The notes under the pieces: generated by a model
What the model was told of the DNA's origin: nothing
Database searches by the model: none
Seen by the model: only the letters and a program-made list of their open reading frames with translations
In this document: positions 8,498 to 18,148 of the stretch, one piece after another
Layout of the letters: every line of letters starts with the position of its first letter
Position numbering within the stretch: the stretch's first letter is position 1
Position numbers and translations under genes: made by a program
Assembly (NCBI RefSeq): GCF_014651855.1
Contig: NZ_BMXR01000005.1
Coordinates: 71,471-135,470, forward strand
Direction: 5' to 3'
DNA: 64,000 nucleotides
Source: Saccharospirillum salsuginis
GTDB taxonomy: Bacteria; Pseudomonadota; Gammaproteobacteria; Pseudomonadales; Natronospirillaceae

Positions 8498-9584
8498 TCG
8501 TCGGTGTCTCCGTCGACAGGGGCACACGCAGGCACACCTCGGTGCCTTGCTCCTCGCCGGGTTTCAGGGTCAGCGACGCGGCGTCGCCATAGAGCATGCG
8601 CAGTCGGTCGCGGACATTGCTCAGCCCGACCCCTTCGCCACTGGACTTGGGGGCGTTACCCAGACCCAGCCCGGTATCCCGAATCCGGATCAATAACCGT
8701 CCCTCTTCCCGGCTGGCCAAGACATCGACGCACCCGCCCTGTGGGCTGGGCTCGATGCCATGCACCACGGCATTTTCCACCAAAGGCTGAATCAGTAAAG
8801 GCGGCAGCGGCACATCGCCGAGCGCGTCCGGCACGTCGATGGAAAACCGCAGCCGATCCCCCATCCGGATGGCCTGGATCGCCAGATAACTGCGCACAAT
8901 GGTGAGCTCCTCATCCAGCCGGGTCTGGTCCTGACGGGTTCGGCGCAGGCTCGCGCGCAGCATGGTGGTGAGCTCACCGACCAGCTGTTTGGCGGCCGCG
9001 CTATCCTGGTCGATCAACCCCTGAACATTGGCCAGGGTGTTGAACAGAAAATGCGGTTCGATCTGGCTCTGCATCAACTTGAGCTGACTGAGCATCAGGT
9101 CCTTGTCTTTCCGGGCCGCCTGCAGTTGGTGTTCGCTCACTTCCCGGTGCAACCGCTGGACCCGATAGGTGGTGTAGAAGAAATAAAACACGATGAGGCT
9201 GAACATCGCGGAAATCGCCATGTTGCCGAGAATCAGCGCCCATTGCTCGCGAAAGTCGATCTGGAAGGGGTTGCCGAAGATCACGGCCAGCAAATTGACC
9301 ATGCCGATCGCCAGACCGACGCTGACCCCGATTCCGTTCCTGAACAGCTCCGAGCGGTCCGGCCAGGCCAGATGGGACAGGTTGATGGTAAGCACCATAC
9401 TGATGCCGAACCCAAGTGAAATGCGCAGATTCAGCCAGTAACTGGCTTCGTTCATCAACTGGGTCATCCAGGCGATCAGCGCGCAAATCACGGCGGTGGA
9501 CCCGACACCGACCACCCATTCGGACAAGGTCCGGTCACCGAAGGTCCGTTGGGTTGTCGAGGGGGTGCGGGGAGACGCGCTCAT
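8487..9584 (-). CDS. LytS/AlgZ-type sensor histidine kinase
   Basis: 365 residues with about four membrane helices in the first 155, a short coiled linker (HREVSEHQLQAARKDKDLM), then the His_kinase domain. The phosphoacceptor region is QSQIEPHFLFNTLANVQGL, typical of LytS/YehU/AlgZ kinases. The ATPase domain shows the N-box QPLVENAVVHGI and glycine boxes DTGLGLG and GEGVGLSNVRDRL. No extra sensor domain is visible, so the membrane part probably senses. It overlaps its response regulator and the outer-membrane protein gene (ATGA at 9581-9584), so kinase, regulator and envelope proteins are expressed together. Confidence 0.9.
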   Translation of the reverse strand: MSASPRTPSTTQRTFGDRTLSEWVVGVGSTAVICALIAWMTQLMNEASYWLNLRISLGFGISMVLTINLSHLAWPDRSELFRNGIGVSVGLAIGMVNLLAVIFGNPFQIDFREQWALILGNMAISAMFSLIVFYFFYTTYRVQRLHREVSEHQLQAARKDKDLMLSQLKLMQSQIEPHFLFNTLANVQGLIDQDSAAAKQLVGELTTMLRASLRRTRQDQTRLDEELTIVRSYLAIQAIRMGDRLRFSIDVPDALGDVPLPPLLIQPLVENAVVHGIEPSPQGGCVDVLASREEGRLLIRIRDTGLGLGNAPKSSGEGVGLSNVRDRLRMLYGDAASLTLKPGEEQGTEVCLRVPLSTETPTNDG

Positions 9585-10690
9585 GGTGCCAGTACCCAAT
9601 TGAAGCCAAAGAGATAGACATCGGACCGGCCGATGCGGCCCAGAATGCCCGAGGACGAGGTGGACTGCCAGCCTACGCGCACCTCGGCTTGCTGAGTCCA
9701 GGCATAGGACAATTCGAGGTCGGTCAGCGGCGTCGCTTCATCGGCCCAGAAACCGATCAAAGTACCGGTCAGGTCCCAGTCTCCCCAATTCTGGGTCAGG
9801 CGGATCATCGAGCGATGCTCGGTCAGCGTCGGCGTTTGCCAGGCCGGTGCCAGTGCCATGGCCTGGGGCGTACCGGACCAGACATCCAGATCATCCGCCA
9901 GACGCCGCCAGTCGATGACGGACAGCGCCCGGCTGTCGTAGTGATGCTCCAGCCAGAGTTGCCAGCCGGATGCGCCGCTGACCTGGGCGCCGACCAGCCC
10001 GTTCCAGGCCGCCCCGGCGCTTTGGTCCAGTGCGCTGTCGCGGTATTGCCAGCGCTCGGCCGATTCGTACCCGACGACGGAGCCGTGATATTCCCAGCGC
10101 TGACCGGGGACCCAGGAGGCGCCGACGCCGACGCGCCAGCTCTCCTGATACCCCACCAGCGCCTGCCAGTCGAGCGCGCCGGCGAACCCCTGAGTCCGAA
10201 GGGCACAGAGTTCCGGCTCGTCGTTCAGGCGCAGCGAGCACACGGCCTGGTCCGTATTGATGCCGCGAAACTGTTGAATCGACACCAGGGGCTCGGCCAG
10301 AGTCTCGGAGCGGCCGTCTTCGGGACCGAGCCAGTTCAGCGGGTTGGCCAGATAACCGTAGTCCCAGTGCAGGTTTTTTCGCCCCAGGGTCAACTCGTAG
10401 TCCCCCAGGCGGCCGTCGTAAAACGCCTGACGGACCTGCAGTGCCGAATCGGCCTGCGGTTCGAACCGCAGATCGAGCTGAGCGCCGGACTGCGAGACCG
10501 ACAGGTCGTAGCGCTCGCGCCAGTCGAAGGGCGTCTCCTCCACCAAAGGCAGTGGTGCGTCGACGGTTTCCTGCCGTTCGGCCTCCCAGTCGGCCTCCAG
10601 ACGCCAGTCCAGCGCCGAGGCCGGCAGAATCAGCATCAGGTTCAGCACCCCTGGAATGACATACCGTTTCGCTGACATCGCTTGGTTCAT
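9581..10690 (-). CDS. outer-membrane beta-barrel protein, unknown function
   Basis: 369 residues. A signal peptide (ends SALDW) is followed by a protein dominated by alternating, aromatic-rich strands (YELTLGRKNLHWDYGYL, WRVGVGASWVPGQRWEY, LELSYAWTQQAEVRVGW), typical of an outer-membrane barrel. It resembles alginate- or porin-like barrels of the DUF1302 kind only in general pattern, so I give no family. The start is coupled to the Omp85-like stop (TGATG), and the stop overlaps the kinase start. Placement between a second barrel and a two-component system suggests an outer-membrane partner of the ABC module. Confidence 0.7.
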   Translation of the reverse strand: MNQAMSAKRYVIPGVLNLMLILPASALDWRLEADWEAERQETVDAPLPLVEETPFDWRERYDLSVSQSGAQLDLRFEPQADSALQVRQAFYDGRLGDYELTLGRKNLHWDYGYLANPLNWLGPEDGRSETLAEPLVSIQQFRGINTDQAVCSLRLNDEPELCALRTQGFAGALDWQALVGYQESWRVGVGASWVPGQRWEYHGSVVGYESAERWQYRDSALDQSAGAAWNGLVGAQVSGASGWQLWLEHHYDSRALSVIDWRRLADDLDVWSGTPQAMALAPAWQTPTLTEHRSMIRLTQNWGDWDLTGTLIGFWADEATPLTDLELSYAWTQQAEVRVGWQSTSSSGILGRIGRSDVYLFGFNWVLAP

Positions 10691-11721
10691 CAGAACACCT
10701 GATTGAAACTGACAAAGAATTGCATGTCGCCCGCATCGGACACACCCAGATCGGCCCGGACCTTCATCTGACCATCCGGCGGCAAACCAAAGCGGAGGCC
10801 ACCCCCGAGGCTGGACGGGTTATCCCAATCGCCATCGGAAGCGATCCAGCCGGTCTCGACAAAGGTCACCCCGGACACCCAGCCGACGATCGGAAAACGC
10901 AGTTCCGCCTGGGTGGCCAGGCGAGTATCACCGACAAAACGACGGGCCACATACCCGCGCAACTGACGATCGCCGCCCAACGCCGCCTCGAACACATCGC
11001 CGTCGGTCACCTCCCCTTCGGCCCGAAGCGCCAGCACACTCTCTTCGAACAGGGGGACGTACCGGCGCAGATCCAGCTCGCCGCGCCAGCCGGTGTTGTC
11101 GAGATCTTCGCTGTGCAGTACGTCGGGCAGGACATCGACGGCCGCGACCGCATAGCCGCCCTGCCTCGGGTTCAGATTCGCATTCCGGCTGTCCCAGCGC
11201 ACACCCGTGCCAGGATACGCAATGACCGTCTCGCCGTCCCGCTCGTGATGCCGTCCGCTGACGGACAAGCGGCCAAAAACAGACCAGCGCTCGGTCAATG
11301 CGCGATCCAGTTCGTTGCCCAGATCCAGCGTCCACCGGTCGAACCGTTCGTAATCGGACTCGCCTTCGGGAAACTCGTAGTCGAAGAAATTATCGGCAGA
11401 GACCGCCACCGTGTGATCCCAGCCGGGCCAGAGATCGGTGCGACGCTGCCGCGCCTTGACGCTGAACTGTCCGCCGAAGGTCCCCTGAACAAAGATTTCC
11501 TGATAACGCGGCCGCTCCGGTTCCGCCCCCGGTGCCGGATAGCGAAACCATGCGCCCCCCAGAATAGTGCCGTAGACCGGATCGTAGCCGAAGATCGGGG
11601 AAATCGCGGTATTGTAGGTCGGCGCCTCCGGCATTCCCACGGAGGCCGCCTCCGCCGAACCCCAGGTCAGACAAACGGTGGACACCACCATCACAGTCAA
11701 TCGATTCACAACAAGTCCCAT
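10690..11721 (-). CDS. Omp85/BamA-type outer-membrane barrel (D15 surface antigen domain) without POTRA domains
   Basis: About 343 residues from the ATG at 11721, giving a good signal peptide (VVSTVCLTWGSAEA). The mature part has the C-terminal barrel pattern of the bacterial surface antigen family: YNTAISPIFGYDPVYGTILG, the strand with GTGVRWDSRNANLNPRQGG (the nGxxxxxDxRxnpxxp region), ALGGDRQLRGYVARRF (the RGY/RGF loop motif) and a terminal phenylalanine (SFNQVF). No POTRA repeats precede the barrel, so this is a short Omp85 relative and not BamA or TamA. It heads the operon containing the two-component genes. Confidence 0.75.
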   Translation of the reverse strand: MGLVVNRLTVMVVSTVCLTWGSAEAASVGMPEAPTYNTAISPIFGYDPVYGTILGGAWFRYPAPGAEPERPRYQEIFVQGTFGGQFSVKARQRRTDLWPGWDHTVAVSADNFFDYEFPEGESDYERFDRWTLDLGNELDRALTERWSVFGRLSVSGRHHERDGETVIAYPGTGVRWDSRNANLNPRQGGYAVAAVDVLPDVLHSEDLDNTGWRGELDLRRYVPLFEESVLALRAEGEVTDGDVFEAALGGDRQLRGYVARRFVGDTRLATQAELRFPIVGWVSGVTFVETGWIASDGDWDNPSSLGGGLRFGLPPDGQMKVRADLGVSDAGDMQFFVSFNQVF

Positions 11722-11733
11722 GTCATTGAGTGG

Positions 11734-11746
11734 ATGAAGCCACCCT
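11734..11746 (-). promoter_or_regulatory. 13-base element shared by the Omp85 and ABC operons
   Basis: On the plus strand ATGAAGCCACCCT lies just upstream of the Omp85 start (11721). The same element with one change, ATGAAGCCACTCT, lies at 7631-7643 upstream of the TPR gene (7605). These are the only two intergenic starts of the leftward module. A shared binding site, perhaps for the LytTR regulator, or a shared promoter part is inferred. Confidence 0.35.
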
Positions 11747-11876
11747 AAATCGTTGACCCGCAAGCCACAGGCCCGGGCGACGAACGGCAAGGCACCGGGA
11801 CGATCGGCCGATAACGGGCGTGAACGGCAGCGGCGGTGAATGAACACAGTGTGTGAGAGGGTTCATGAAATCTAAA

Positions 11877-11890
11877 TGTAAGCGCTTTCA
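11877..11890. promoter_or_regulatory. LacI-family operator upstream of the beta-glucanase gene
   Basis: TGTAAGCGCTTTCA contains the AAGCGCTT palindrome (11880-11887) with the central CG step that LacI/GalR-family repressors recognise. A second TGTAAGCGCT half-like copy is at about 11992-12001. It lies about 200 bases upstream of the GH81 gene, in keeping with sugar-responsive control of a polysaccharide hydrolase. No LacI-type gene is in the window. Confidence 0.5.
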
Positions 11891-12086
11891 TCTGGTTAAA
11901 AAATACGCTAACCTGATTCTGTCATTGTGGAAAGGCTTCCCGATGCCAGTCGTTCGAACACCTCAAACGGGGTGACCGGGCGCAAAAAGGTGTAAGCGCT
12001 GACTCCTGAAACATCCCGCCGACCTACCGGTGGAACAACAAAAACAACGAGCGAATAACGCCAACACAACAACAATAGAGGCAACC

Positions 12087-15000
12087 ATGAAACATACCGA
12101 ACTTGTGGCCGGGCGCCCGCACCGGGCGAACGCCCGTGGCCGCTGCCTGCTTGCCACGCTGATCACGCTATCCGCCCCCACCTGGGCCGCCGACTGGCCG
12201 ACCGAAGCCATCGGTCAGGGGTCCGTCAGCCTGGAACGCGTCGGCTGCCAGCTGTTCGACTGGGAACAGCAATGCCGCTCCGAGCGATCGCTGCCACAAA
12301 CCGTCTATGTGACGGACAACATGACCGGCCCGATTCCGTCGAACGACTGGGCCAGCTCGGTCATCGTCGATCAGTATTCCAAGGCACTGTACGCCCACCC
12401 GCTGTCCTTTATGGCCACGCCGGAAGGCTTCGAAATCGGCAACCCGCCGGAGACCACCGAACCGCTGGATTACATGGGCGAAACCGTTGTCCGCCGCTCC
12501 CACATCGGCCAGGCCGATCTGGTGGTCAAACCGTCCACCTTTTCCCCGCCGGACGCCCGTGCCGACCGGGTCACCGACTGGACCTACCGCATCGTCATGG
12601 GCAACGGTACCCAATCGATGGCCGCGACCATCGGCCATGGCCTGCCTTTCGCGTATTTCGAGTTCGAACAGGCCGAACCGCGCATCGACCTGAAACGCGG
12701 CACTCAGATGGAAGTGGTGCAACAGGACGGCCATGCCCTGCAGGTGCGCGTGCTCGATCCGGTCACCGGCGACTGGAACCACTACGGCCTGTTCGCGCCC
12801 GAAGGCACGCAATGGACCATCGGCGCTACCACCATCTCGGCCGACCTGCCCACCGGGCGGGACTATTTCAGCGTCGCCGGCCTGCCCGACGGCCTGGCCG
12901 ACACCTTTGATTTTTACCAGGCCCGCGCCTACAACTTCGTCACGGACACCCGGGTTGACTGGCAGTACAACGAGCAACAGGGCAAGCTCTACACCCACTA
13001 CAACGCCACGCTCGACGCCAAACCAGAAAGCACCGCGACCGGCACGGTACTGGCGCTCTACCCGCACCAATGGCGCAATCTCGACGGGACAGCGCTGACG
13101 CAACAATACGACAGCATCCGCGGCGTCATGAAAACCGTCGCCGGCACCGGTTTCACCACAGTGCAGGACTTCAACGGCATTCTGCCGAGCCTGCCCGAGC
13201 TGCCGGATGCCAATGCCACCGCCCAACTGACCCAGCATCTGACCGACTACTACGGTTACGGCTACAGCCTGGAACCCAAGTTCATTCAGCCAGGGGTCGA
13301 CGGTTCCAACACCGGCTACGACACCTACTGGCTGGGCAAGAACCTGAACCGCCTGTACGGCCTGGTCAGCATCGCCGACATGCTCGACGACACCAACCCG
13401 GACATCGCCGAATTGACCGACACGATGTTCGACAGCCTGAAAGGCCAGCTCGAATACTGGTTTGACGCCGACAAATCCAACCCCGACAACTACTTCTACT
13501 ACGACCAGGACTGGGGCACCCTCGTCGGCTACCCGGCCAGCTACAACAGCGATACCGACCTGAACGACCACCACTTCCACTACGGCTACTGGATTCAGGC
13601 CGCCGCCCAGATCGCCCTGCGCGACCCGCAATGGGCCGAAGACAGCCAGTGGGGCGGCATGGTTAAGGAACTGATCCACGACATCGCCAACCCCGCGCGT
13701 GGCGACAGCCGCTACCCCTTCCTGCGCGCGTTCGATCCGTACGAAGGCCATTCCTGGGCCTCCGGCACCGTGCCGCATGAAGAAAACACCTTTGAAGACT
13801 GGTCCGGGGGCAACAACCAGGAAGCCTCGTCCGAGGCGATCAACGCCTGGGCCGGCCTGATCCTCTGGGGCGAAGCCACCGGCGACACCGAGATCCGCGA
13901 TCTGGGCATCTACCTCTACACCCAGGAAGTGGAAGCGGCCAACAGCTACTGGTTCAACCTGTACGGCGACCTCGACAACCCCGCCTACGGCAACGTCGAC
14001 GTCTCCCGCGTCTGGGGCGGCGGCTACGACCACTCCACCTGGTGGACCGAAGACCCGATCCAGACCCACGGCATCAACATGCTGCCGATCACCGGCGCCT
14101 CGATGTATCTCGGCAAGGACCCAGCCTACGTCCAGACCAACTTCGACGCCATCTGGACCGAATACGCCCTCTGGGACGGCGACGGCGGCATATTCAACAA
14201 AGAGGAAGTCCGTGTCCGTTGGCAGGACATCGTCAGCGAATACCTCGCCTTTACCGACCCGGACGCCGCCCTCGAGCGCTGGAAAGACACCAACCTCAGC
14301 GACGACCCGGTCAACGGCGTCGACCCGGCGCTCGGCATCGAATTCGGTGAATCCCGCGCCCACACCTACCACCACATGAAGACGCTGCAGCTGTTCGGCC
14401 AGCCGGACTTCAGCGTCCGCCCGATTGGCCACGCCCTGGGCATCGTCTTCAACAAGAACGGCGAGAAAACCTACGTCGCCTACAACAGCGCCGACACCAC
14501 CCGAACCCTGGCGTTCAGCGACGGCATGGGCATCGAAGTGGCCGCCAACTCACTCGGCCAAGGCGCCGGATTCCCGGTCGATATTGTCGAAGACAGCGAC
14601 AACGACGGCGTCCCCGACACCGACGACCTCTGCCCCAACACCCCGGCCGGCACACCGGTCGACAACGATGGCTGCGCCCTTCCGCAAGACTCGGACAACG
14701 ACGGCGTCAACGACGACCAGGACCTCTGCCCCGACACCCCCGCCGGCACCCCGGTCGACAACGACGGCTGCGCCCTGCCGGATTCTGACGGCGACGGCGT
14801 CAGCGACGGCCAGGACCAATGCCCCGGCACACCCGCCGGTACCCCGGTCGACAGCACCGGCTGCGCTCTGCCCGAAGACTCGGATAACGACGGCGTAAGC
14901 GACGGCCAGGACCTGTGCCCCGGCACACCCGCCGGCACCCCAGTCGACAGCAATGGCTGCGCCCTGCCGCAGGACTCGGATAACGACGGCGTCAACGACG

Positions 15001-15959
15001 ACCAGGACCTCTGCCCAGGCACACTCGCCGGCACCCCAGTCGACAGTGACGGCTGCGCCCTGCCCCAGGACTCGGACGGCGACGGCGTCAACGACGACCA
15101 GGACCTCTGCCCCGGCACCCCGGCCGGCGCCGACGTCGACGCAAACGGCTGCGAAATCGTCGAACTCTTCGGTGTGCAGCACCTCGACAGCGACAGCGCC
15201 GTCCTCTTCGTCAACACCACCGACTGGGCCGACGCCCACTACACCATCAACCAGGGTGGCCAGCTCAACGTCCGCATGATCCAGCAAAACGGTCGCAACG
15301 AATGGGTCATCGACGGCCTCAGCGACGGCGACCGGATCGACGTCTTCTACACCTACCTCGACCCCGACTGCGCCTGCGTCAAAGACAGCAGCTACACCAC
15401 CTACTACCACTCGGTGATCATTGAGGACACCGACGGTGACGGCGTCCAGGACAGCTACGACGCCTGCCCCGGCACACCCGCCGGCACCGAGGTCGACAGC
15501 ACCGGCTGCGCCCTGCCCGAAGACACCGACAACGACGGCATCCCGGACGGCCAGGACCAATGCCCAGGCACCCCGGCCGGCCCCCCCGTCGACGCCAACG
15601 GCTGCGCCTTGAGTGACAGTGATGGCGACGGCGTCTACGACAACGACGACCTCTGCCCCGGCACCCCCGCAGGCACCCCGGTCCACGATGACGGCTGCCC
15701 GATCACCGACGAATTCGGCGTCACCACCGTCGACACCGACACCGCCCTCCTGTTCGTCAACTCCGACGCCTGGGCCGACGCCCATTACCACGTCAACCAG
15801 GGCGGCCAACTCAACGTCCGCATGATCCACCAGAACGGACGCAACGAATGGACCGTCGACGGCCTGCAAAGCGGCGACCGGATCGACGTCTTCTTCACCT
15901 ACTACGACGGAGACTGTGCTTGTGTGATCGACAGTGAGAGCAAAACCTACTTTCACTGA
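12087..15959 (+). CDS. secreted GH81 endo-beta-1,3-glucanase with TSP3 repeats and two CBM56 domains
   Basis: 1290 residues from the ATG at 12087 (AGAGG site). Signal peptide ends at about residue 32. The GH81 catalytic module spans about 50-830; the conserved aspartate is D494 in DLNDHHFHYGYW, and the catalytic glutamate pair is E579/E583 in NNQEASSEAINAW. Six thrombospondin type 3 calcium-binding repeats follow (DSDNDGVNDDQDLCPDTPAG type), then a CBM56 (about 1025-1110), three more TSP3 repeats and a final CBM56. The two CBM56 copies share NQGGQLNVRMI and WADAHY. It should cleave laminarin or curdlan outside the cell, with CBM56 binding beta-1,3-glucan. A stand-alone gene, probably sugar-regulated. 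Confidence 0.92.
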   Translation: MKHTELVAGRPHRANARGRCLLATLITLSAPTWAADWPTEAIGQGSVSLERVGCQLFDWEQQCRSERSLPQTVYVTDNMTGPIPSNDWASSVIVDQYSKALYAHPLSFMATPEGFEIGNPPETTEPLDYMGETVVRRSHIGQADLVVKPSTFSPPDARADRVTDWTYRIVMGNGTQSMAATIGHGLPFAYFEFEQAEPRIDLKRGTQMEVVQQDGHALQVRVLDPVTGDWNHYGLFAPEGTQWTIGATTISADLPTGRDYFSVAGLPDGLADTFDFYQARAYNFVTDTRVDWQYNEQQGKLYTHYNATLDAKPESTATGTVLALYPHQWRNLDGTALTQQYDSIRGVMKTVAGTGFTTVQDFNGILPSLPELPDANATAQLTQHLTDYYGYGYSLEPKFIQPGVDGSNTGYDTYWLGKNLNRLYGLVSIADMLDDTNPDIAELTDTMFDSLKGQLEYWFDADKSNPDNYFYYDQDWGTLVGYPASYNSDTDLNDHHFHYGYWIQAAAQIALRDPQWAEDSQWGGMVKELIHDIANPARGDSRYPFLRAFDPYEGHSWASGTVPHEENTFEDWSGGNNQEASSEAINAWAGLILWGEATGDTEIRDLGIYLYTQEVEAANSYWFNLYGDLDNPAYGNVDVSRVWGGGYDHSTWWTEDPIQTHGINMLPITGASMYLGKDPAYVQTNFDAIWTEYALWDGDGGIFNKEEVRVRWQDIVSEYLAFTDPDAALERWKDTNLSDDPVNGVDPALGIEFGESRAHTYHHMKTLQLFGQPDFSVRPIGHALGIVFNKNGEKTYVAYNSADTTRTLAFSDGMGIEVAANSLGQGAGFPVDIVEDSDNDGVPDTDDLCPNTPAGTPVDNDGCALPQDSDNDGVNDDQDLCPDTPAGTPVDNDGCALPDSDGDGVSDGQDQCPGTPAGTPVDSTGCALPEDSDNDGVSDGQDLCPGTPAGTPVDSNGCALPQDSDNDGVNDDQDLCPGTLAGTPVDSDGCALPQDSDGDGVNDDQDLCPGTPAGADVDANGCEIVELFGVQHLDSDSAVLFVNTTDWADAHYTINQGGQLNVRMIQQNGRNEWVIDGLSDGDRIDVFYTYLDPDCACVKDSSYTTYYHSVIIEDTDGDGVQDSYDACPGTPAGTEVDSTGCALPEDTDNDGIPDGQDQCPGTPAGPPVDANGCALSDSDGDGVYDNDDLCPGTPAGTPVHDDGCPITDEFGVTTVDTDTALLFVNSDAWADAHYHVNQGGQLNVRMIHQNGRNEWTVDGLQSGDRIDVFFTYYDGDCACVIDSESKTYFH

Positions 15960-16040
15960 TTCCTGGTCATAGGCTCACGGACGAGCCCCCTTGTGAGCGC
16001 CGACGCTCTCAGCGGTGTTTGGGCTCGTACCACGGTAGAC

Positions 16041-16155
16041 AGGGCACGGTGCCGGGGGTTGTTTATGCGGGGATGTGCGAGGCATGGATGCCGAGGTCAA
16101 GCCCCCATGGATGGGTTCACGGCGACCCCGCATAAGCAACCCCCGGCATCGGGCC
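16041..16155 (+). repeat. large hairpin element, CATGGATG family, copy A
   Basis: Arms 16049-16071 and 16125-16147 are complementary over 23 bases (one G:T pair). They enclose a core with CATGGATG twice and the stretch ending GGGTTCACGGCGACCCC. A 33-base stretch of the core (16096-16128) is identical to copy B (28251-28283), while the arms differ completely. The rest of the 382-base spacer between the glucanase gene and ilvC holds no gene that I can support. Confidence 0.8.
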
Positions 16156-16341
16156 CGGACCCTGGCACGGAGCCAACTCAACCCAGCCTCCCAATAACCC
16201 ACGGCCATTCAACCACTTACCCACTATTCCCTTTTCAGCAACACCTGATTGCCAACAATTCATTTCCGGCAACAAACCAACTGAGCTAGACTCGATGTCA
16301 ACGGTGGTAACCATCCACTAACCGAATTGACAGGAAACCGA

Positions 16342-17823
16342 ATGAGCAACTACTTCAACACCCTGAACCTCCGCCAGCAACTCGCCCAACTGGGCGTATG
16401 CCGCTTCATGGAAAAGTCCGAATTCGCCAACGAATGCGACTTCCTGAAAGGCAAGAAAGTCGTCATCGTCGGCTGCGGTGCCCAGGGTCTCAACCAGGGT
16501 CTGAACATGCGCGACTCCGGTCTGGACGTCTCCTACGCCCTGCGCCAGGCCGCCATCGACGAAAAGCGCCAGTCCTGGAAAAACGCCAGTGAAAACGGCT
16601 TCCAGGTCGACTCCTACGAAAACCTGATTCCCCAGGCCGACCTGGTCGTCAACCTGACCCCGGACAAACAGCACAGCAGCGTCGTCGAAACCGTCATGCC
16701 CTTCATGAAAGAAGGCAGCGCCCTGGGCTATTCACACGGTTTCAACATCGTCGAAGTCGGCCAGAAAATCCGCTCCGACATCACCGTCGTCATGGTCGCG
16801 CCCAAGTGCCCCGGCACCGAAGTGCGTGAAGAATACAAGCGCGGCTTCGGCGTCCCGACACTGATCGCCGTCCACCCGGAAAACGACCCCAAGGGCGAAG
16901 GCTTCGAAATCGCCAAAGCCTGGGCCGCCGCCACCGGTGGTCACCGCGCCGGCGTACTGGCCAGCTCCTTCGTCGCCGAAGTGAAATCCGACCTGATGGG
17001 TGAGCAGACCATCCTGTGCGGCATGCTGCAGGCCGGTTCCCTGCTGTGCTACGACAAAATGACCGCCGAAGGCGTCGACGCCGCCTACGCCAGCAAGCTG
17101 GTTCAGTACGGCTGGGAAACCATCACCGAAGCGCTCAAGCACGGCGGCATCACCAACATGATGGATCGCCTGAGCAACCCGGCGAAGATCAAGGCCCACG
17201 AACTGGCCGAAGAACTGAAAGACCTGATGACGCCGCTGTTCCAGAAGCACCAGGACGACATCATCAGCGGCGCTTTCTCCGAGCGCATGATGGCCGACTG
17301 GGCGAACAACGATAAAGACCTGTTCACCTGGCGCGAAGAAACCGGCCAGACCGCCTTCGAACAGCAGCCGGTCGCCGAGAACGATCTGGACGAGCAGGAA
17401 TTTTTCGACAACGGCATTCTGATGGTGGCGATGGTCAAAGCCGGCGTTGAACTGGCGTTCGAGACCATGGTGGCCAGTGGTATTATCGAAGAATCCGCTT
17501 ATTATGAATCATTGCATGAGCTGCCTTTGATCGCGAACACCATCGCGCGTAAGAAGCTGTACGAGATGAACGTGGTGATCAGTGACACGGCCGAATACGG
17601 CAACTATCTGTTCGCGAACGCGGCGGTACCCTTGCTGGCCGAGAAGTTCATGCCGAAGGTGAAGGCCGATGTCATCGGTAAGGGCCTGGCGGACAAGACC
17701 ACCAAGGTCGATAACATTGAATTGATTACGGTGAACAGTGCGATTCGCAACCATCCGATCGAGTGGATCGGTGAGGAATTGCGCGGTTACATGACGGATA
17801 TGAAGCGCCTCGTCGAGGCATAA
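16342..17823 (+). CDS. ilvC: ketol-acid reductoisomerase, class II
   Basis: 493 residues, the length of class II (E. coli-like, duplicated C-domain) KARI. It converts acetolactate to dihydroxyisovalerate using NADPH and Mg2+, the second step of valine and isoleucine synthesis. The Rossmann fingerprint is [21 protein letters not shown]; substrate and metal blocks include [20 protein letters not shown] and [18 protein letters not shown] five codons upstream is rejected because ATG 16342 has AGGA at 6-7 bases. A clear terminator follows. IlvY encoded at 2992-3885 is the expected activator; only loose half-sites (16249-16272) precede the gene. Confidence 0.97.
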   Translation: MSNYFNTLNLRQQLAQLGVCRFMEKSEFANECDFLKGKKVVIVGCGAQGLNQGLNMRDSGLDVSYALRQAAIDEKRQSWKNASENGFQVDSYENLIPQADLVVNLTPDKQHSSVVETVMPFMKEGSALGYSHGFNIVEVGQKIRSDITVVMVAPKCPGTEVREEYKRGFGVPTLIAVHPENDPKGEGFEIAKAWAAATGGHRAGVLASSFVAEVKSDLMGEQTILCGMLQAGSLLCYDKMTAEGVDAAYASKLVQYGWETITEALKHGGITNMMDRLSNPAKIKAHELAEELKDLMTPLFQKHQDDIISGAFSERMMADWANNDKDLFTWREETGQTAFEQQPVAENDLDEQEFFDNGILMVAMVKAGVELAFETMVASGIIEESAYYESLHELPLIANTIARKKLYEMNVVISDTAEYGNYLFANAAVPLLAEKFMPKVKADVIGKGLADKTTKVDNIELITVNSAIRNHPIEWIGEELRGYMTDMKRLVEA

Positions 17824-17899
17824 GGGTCGTCGCTCGAATCGACCCTGCCCGACGGGGGCTCACGGTTCTCAGTGAGGTCCCCAAAAGGGAGTGAGCATT

Positions 17900-17926
17900 A
17901 GCCCGCCAATCGGCGGGCTTTTTTTT
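17900..17926 (+). terminator. Rho-independent terminator of ilvC
   Basis: AGCCCGCC (17900-17907), loop AATC, GGCGGGCT (17912-17919), then an unbroken T run to 17926. It lies 77 bases after the ilvC stop. Confidence 0.92.
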
Positions 17927-17966
17927 GGGTATGTGGTTGGTTTTGGTGTATTGCCTGGAACCCGCT

Positions 17967-18074
17967 GCCGGGGAGGGGGACGCTCTTCCGGGGGCCGTCG
18001 TGAATACGTCCATGTAGACTAGACCGCAGCATCCATGCTGCGGACACCCCCTCCAGAGTGTCCCCCTCCCCGGC
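17967..18074 (-). repeat. large hairpin element, CATGGATG family, copy C (minus strand)
   Basis: Imperfect 28-base arms (17967-17994 and 18047-18074; about four mismatches) enclose a core that, read on the minus strand, aligns with copies A and B: GCATGGATGCTGCGGTC, then ACATGGACGTATTCACGACG. Arm sequence is again unrelated to the other copies. It fills most of the spacer between ilvC and the cyclic-nucleotide-binding gene. Confidence 0.7.
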
Positions 18075-18148
18075 GCTGGCCTGCCTCTCAACCGTCCGGT
18101 AACAGCCGATTGGCTTTGGGAGGGTGGTGTGGATGGTGGTGTGGTTGA

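Noticed and set aside
12168..14432. 754-codon open frame on the minus strand
   Set aside because: It is antisense to the GH81 gene, whose domains and catalytic residues are unmistakable; the antisense product has a biased Val/Gly/Asp composition and no recognisable motif.
14550..15956. 468-codon minus-strand frame over the TSP3 repeats
   Set aside because: Valine/alanine/aspartate-rich shadow of the calcium repeats; no start site and no family pattern.
16327..16341. TTG start extending IlvC by five residues
   Set aside because: The ATG at 16342 has a better-placed AGGA site, and its N-terminus matches the family length.
16041..18074. hairpins as integron attC sites or intrinsic terminators
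   Set aside because: No attC core sites (GTTRRRY/RYYYAAC) at the ends, no integron integrase, and no T run after the stems.
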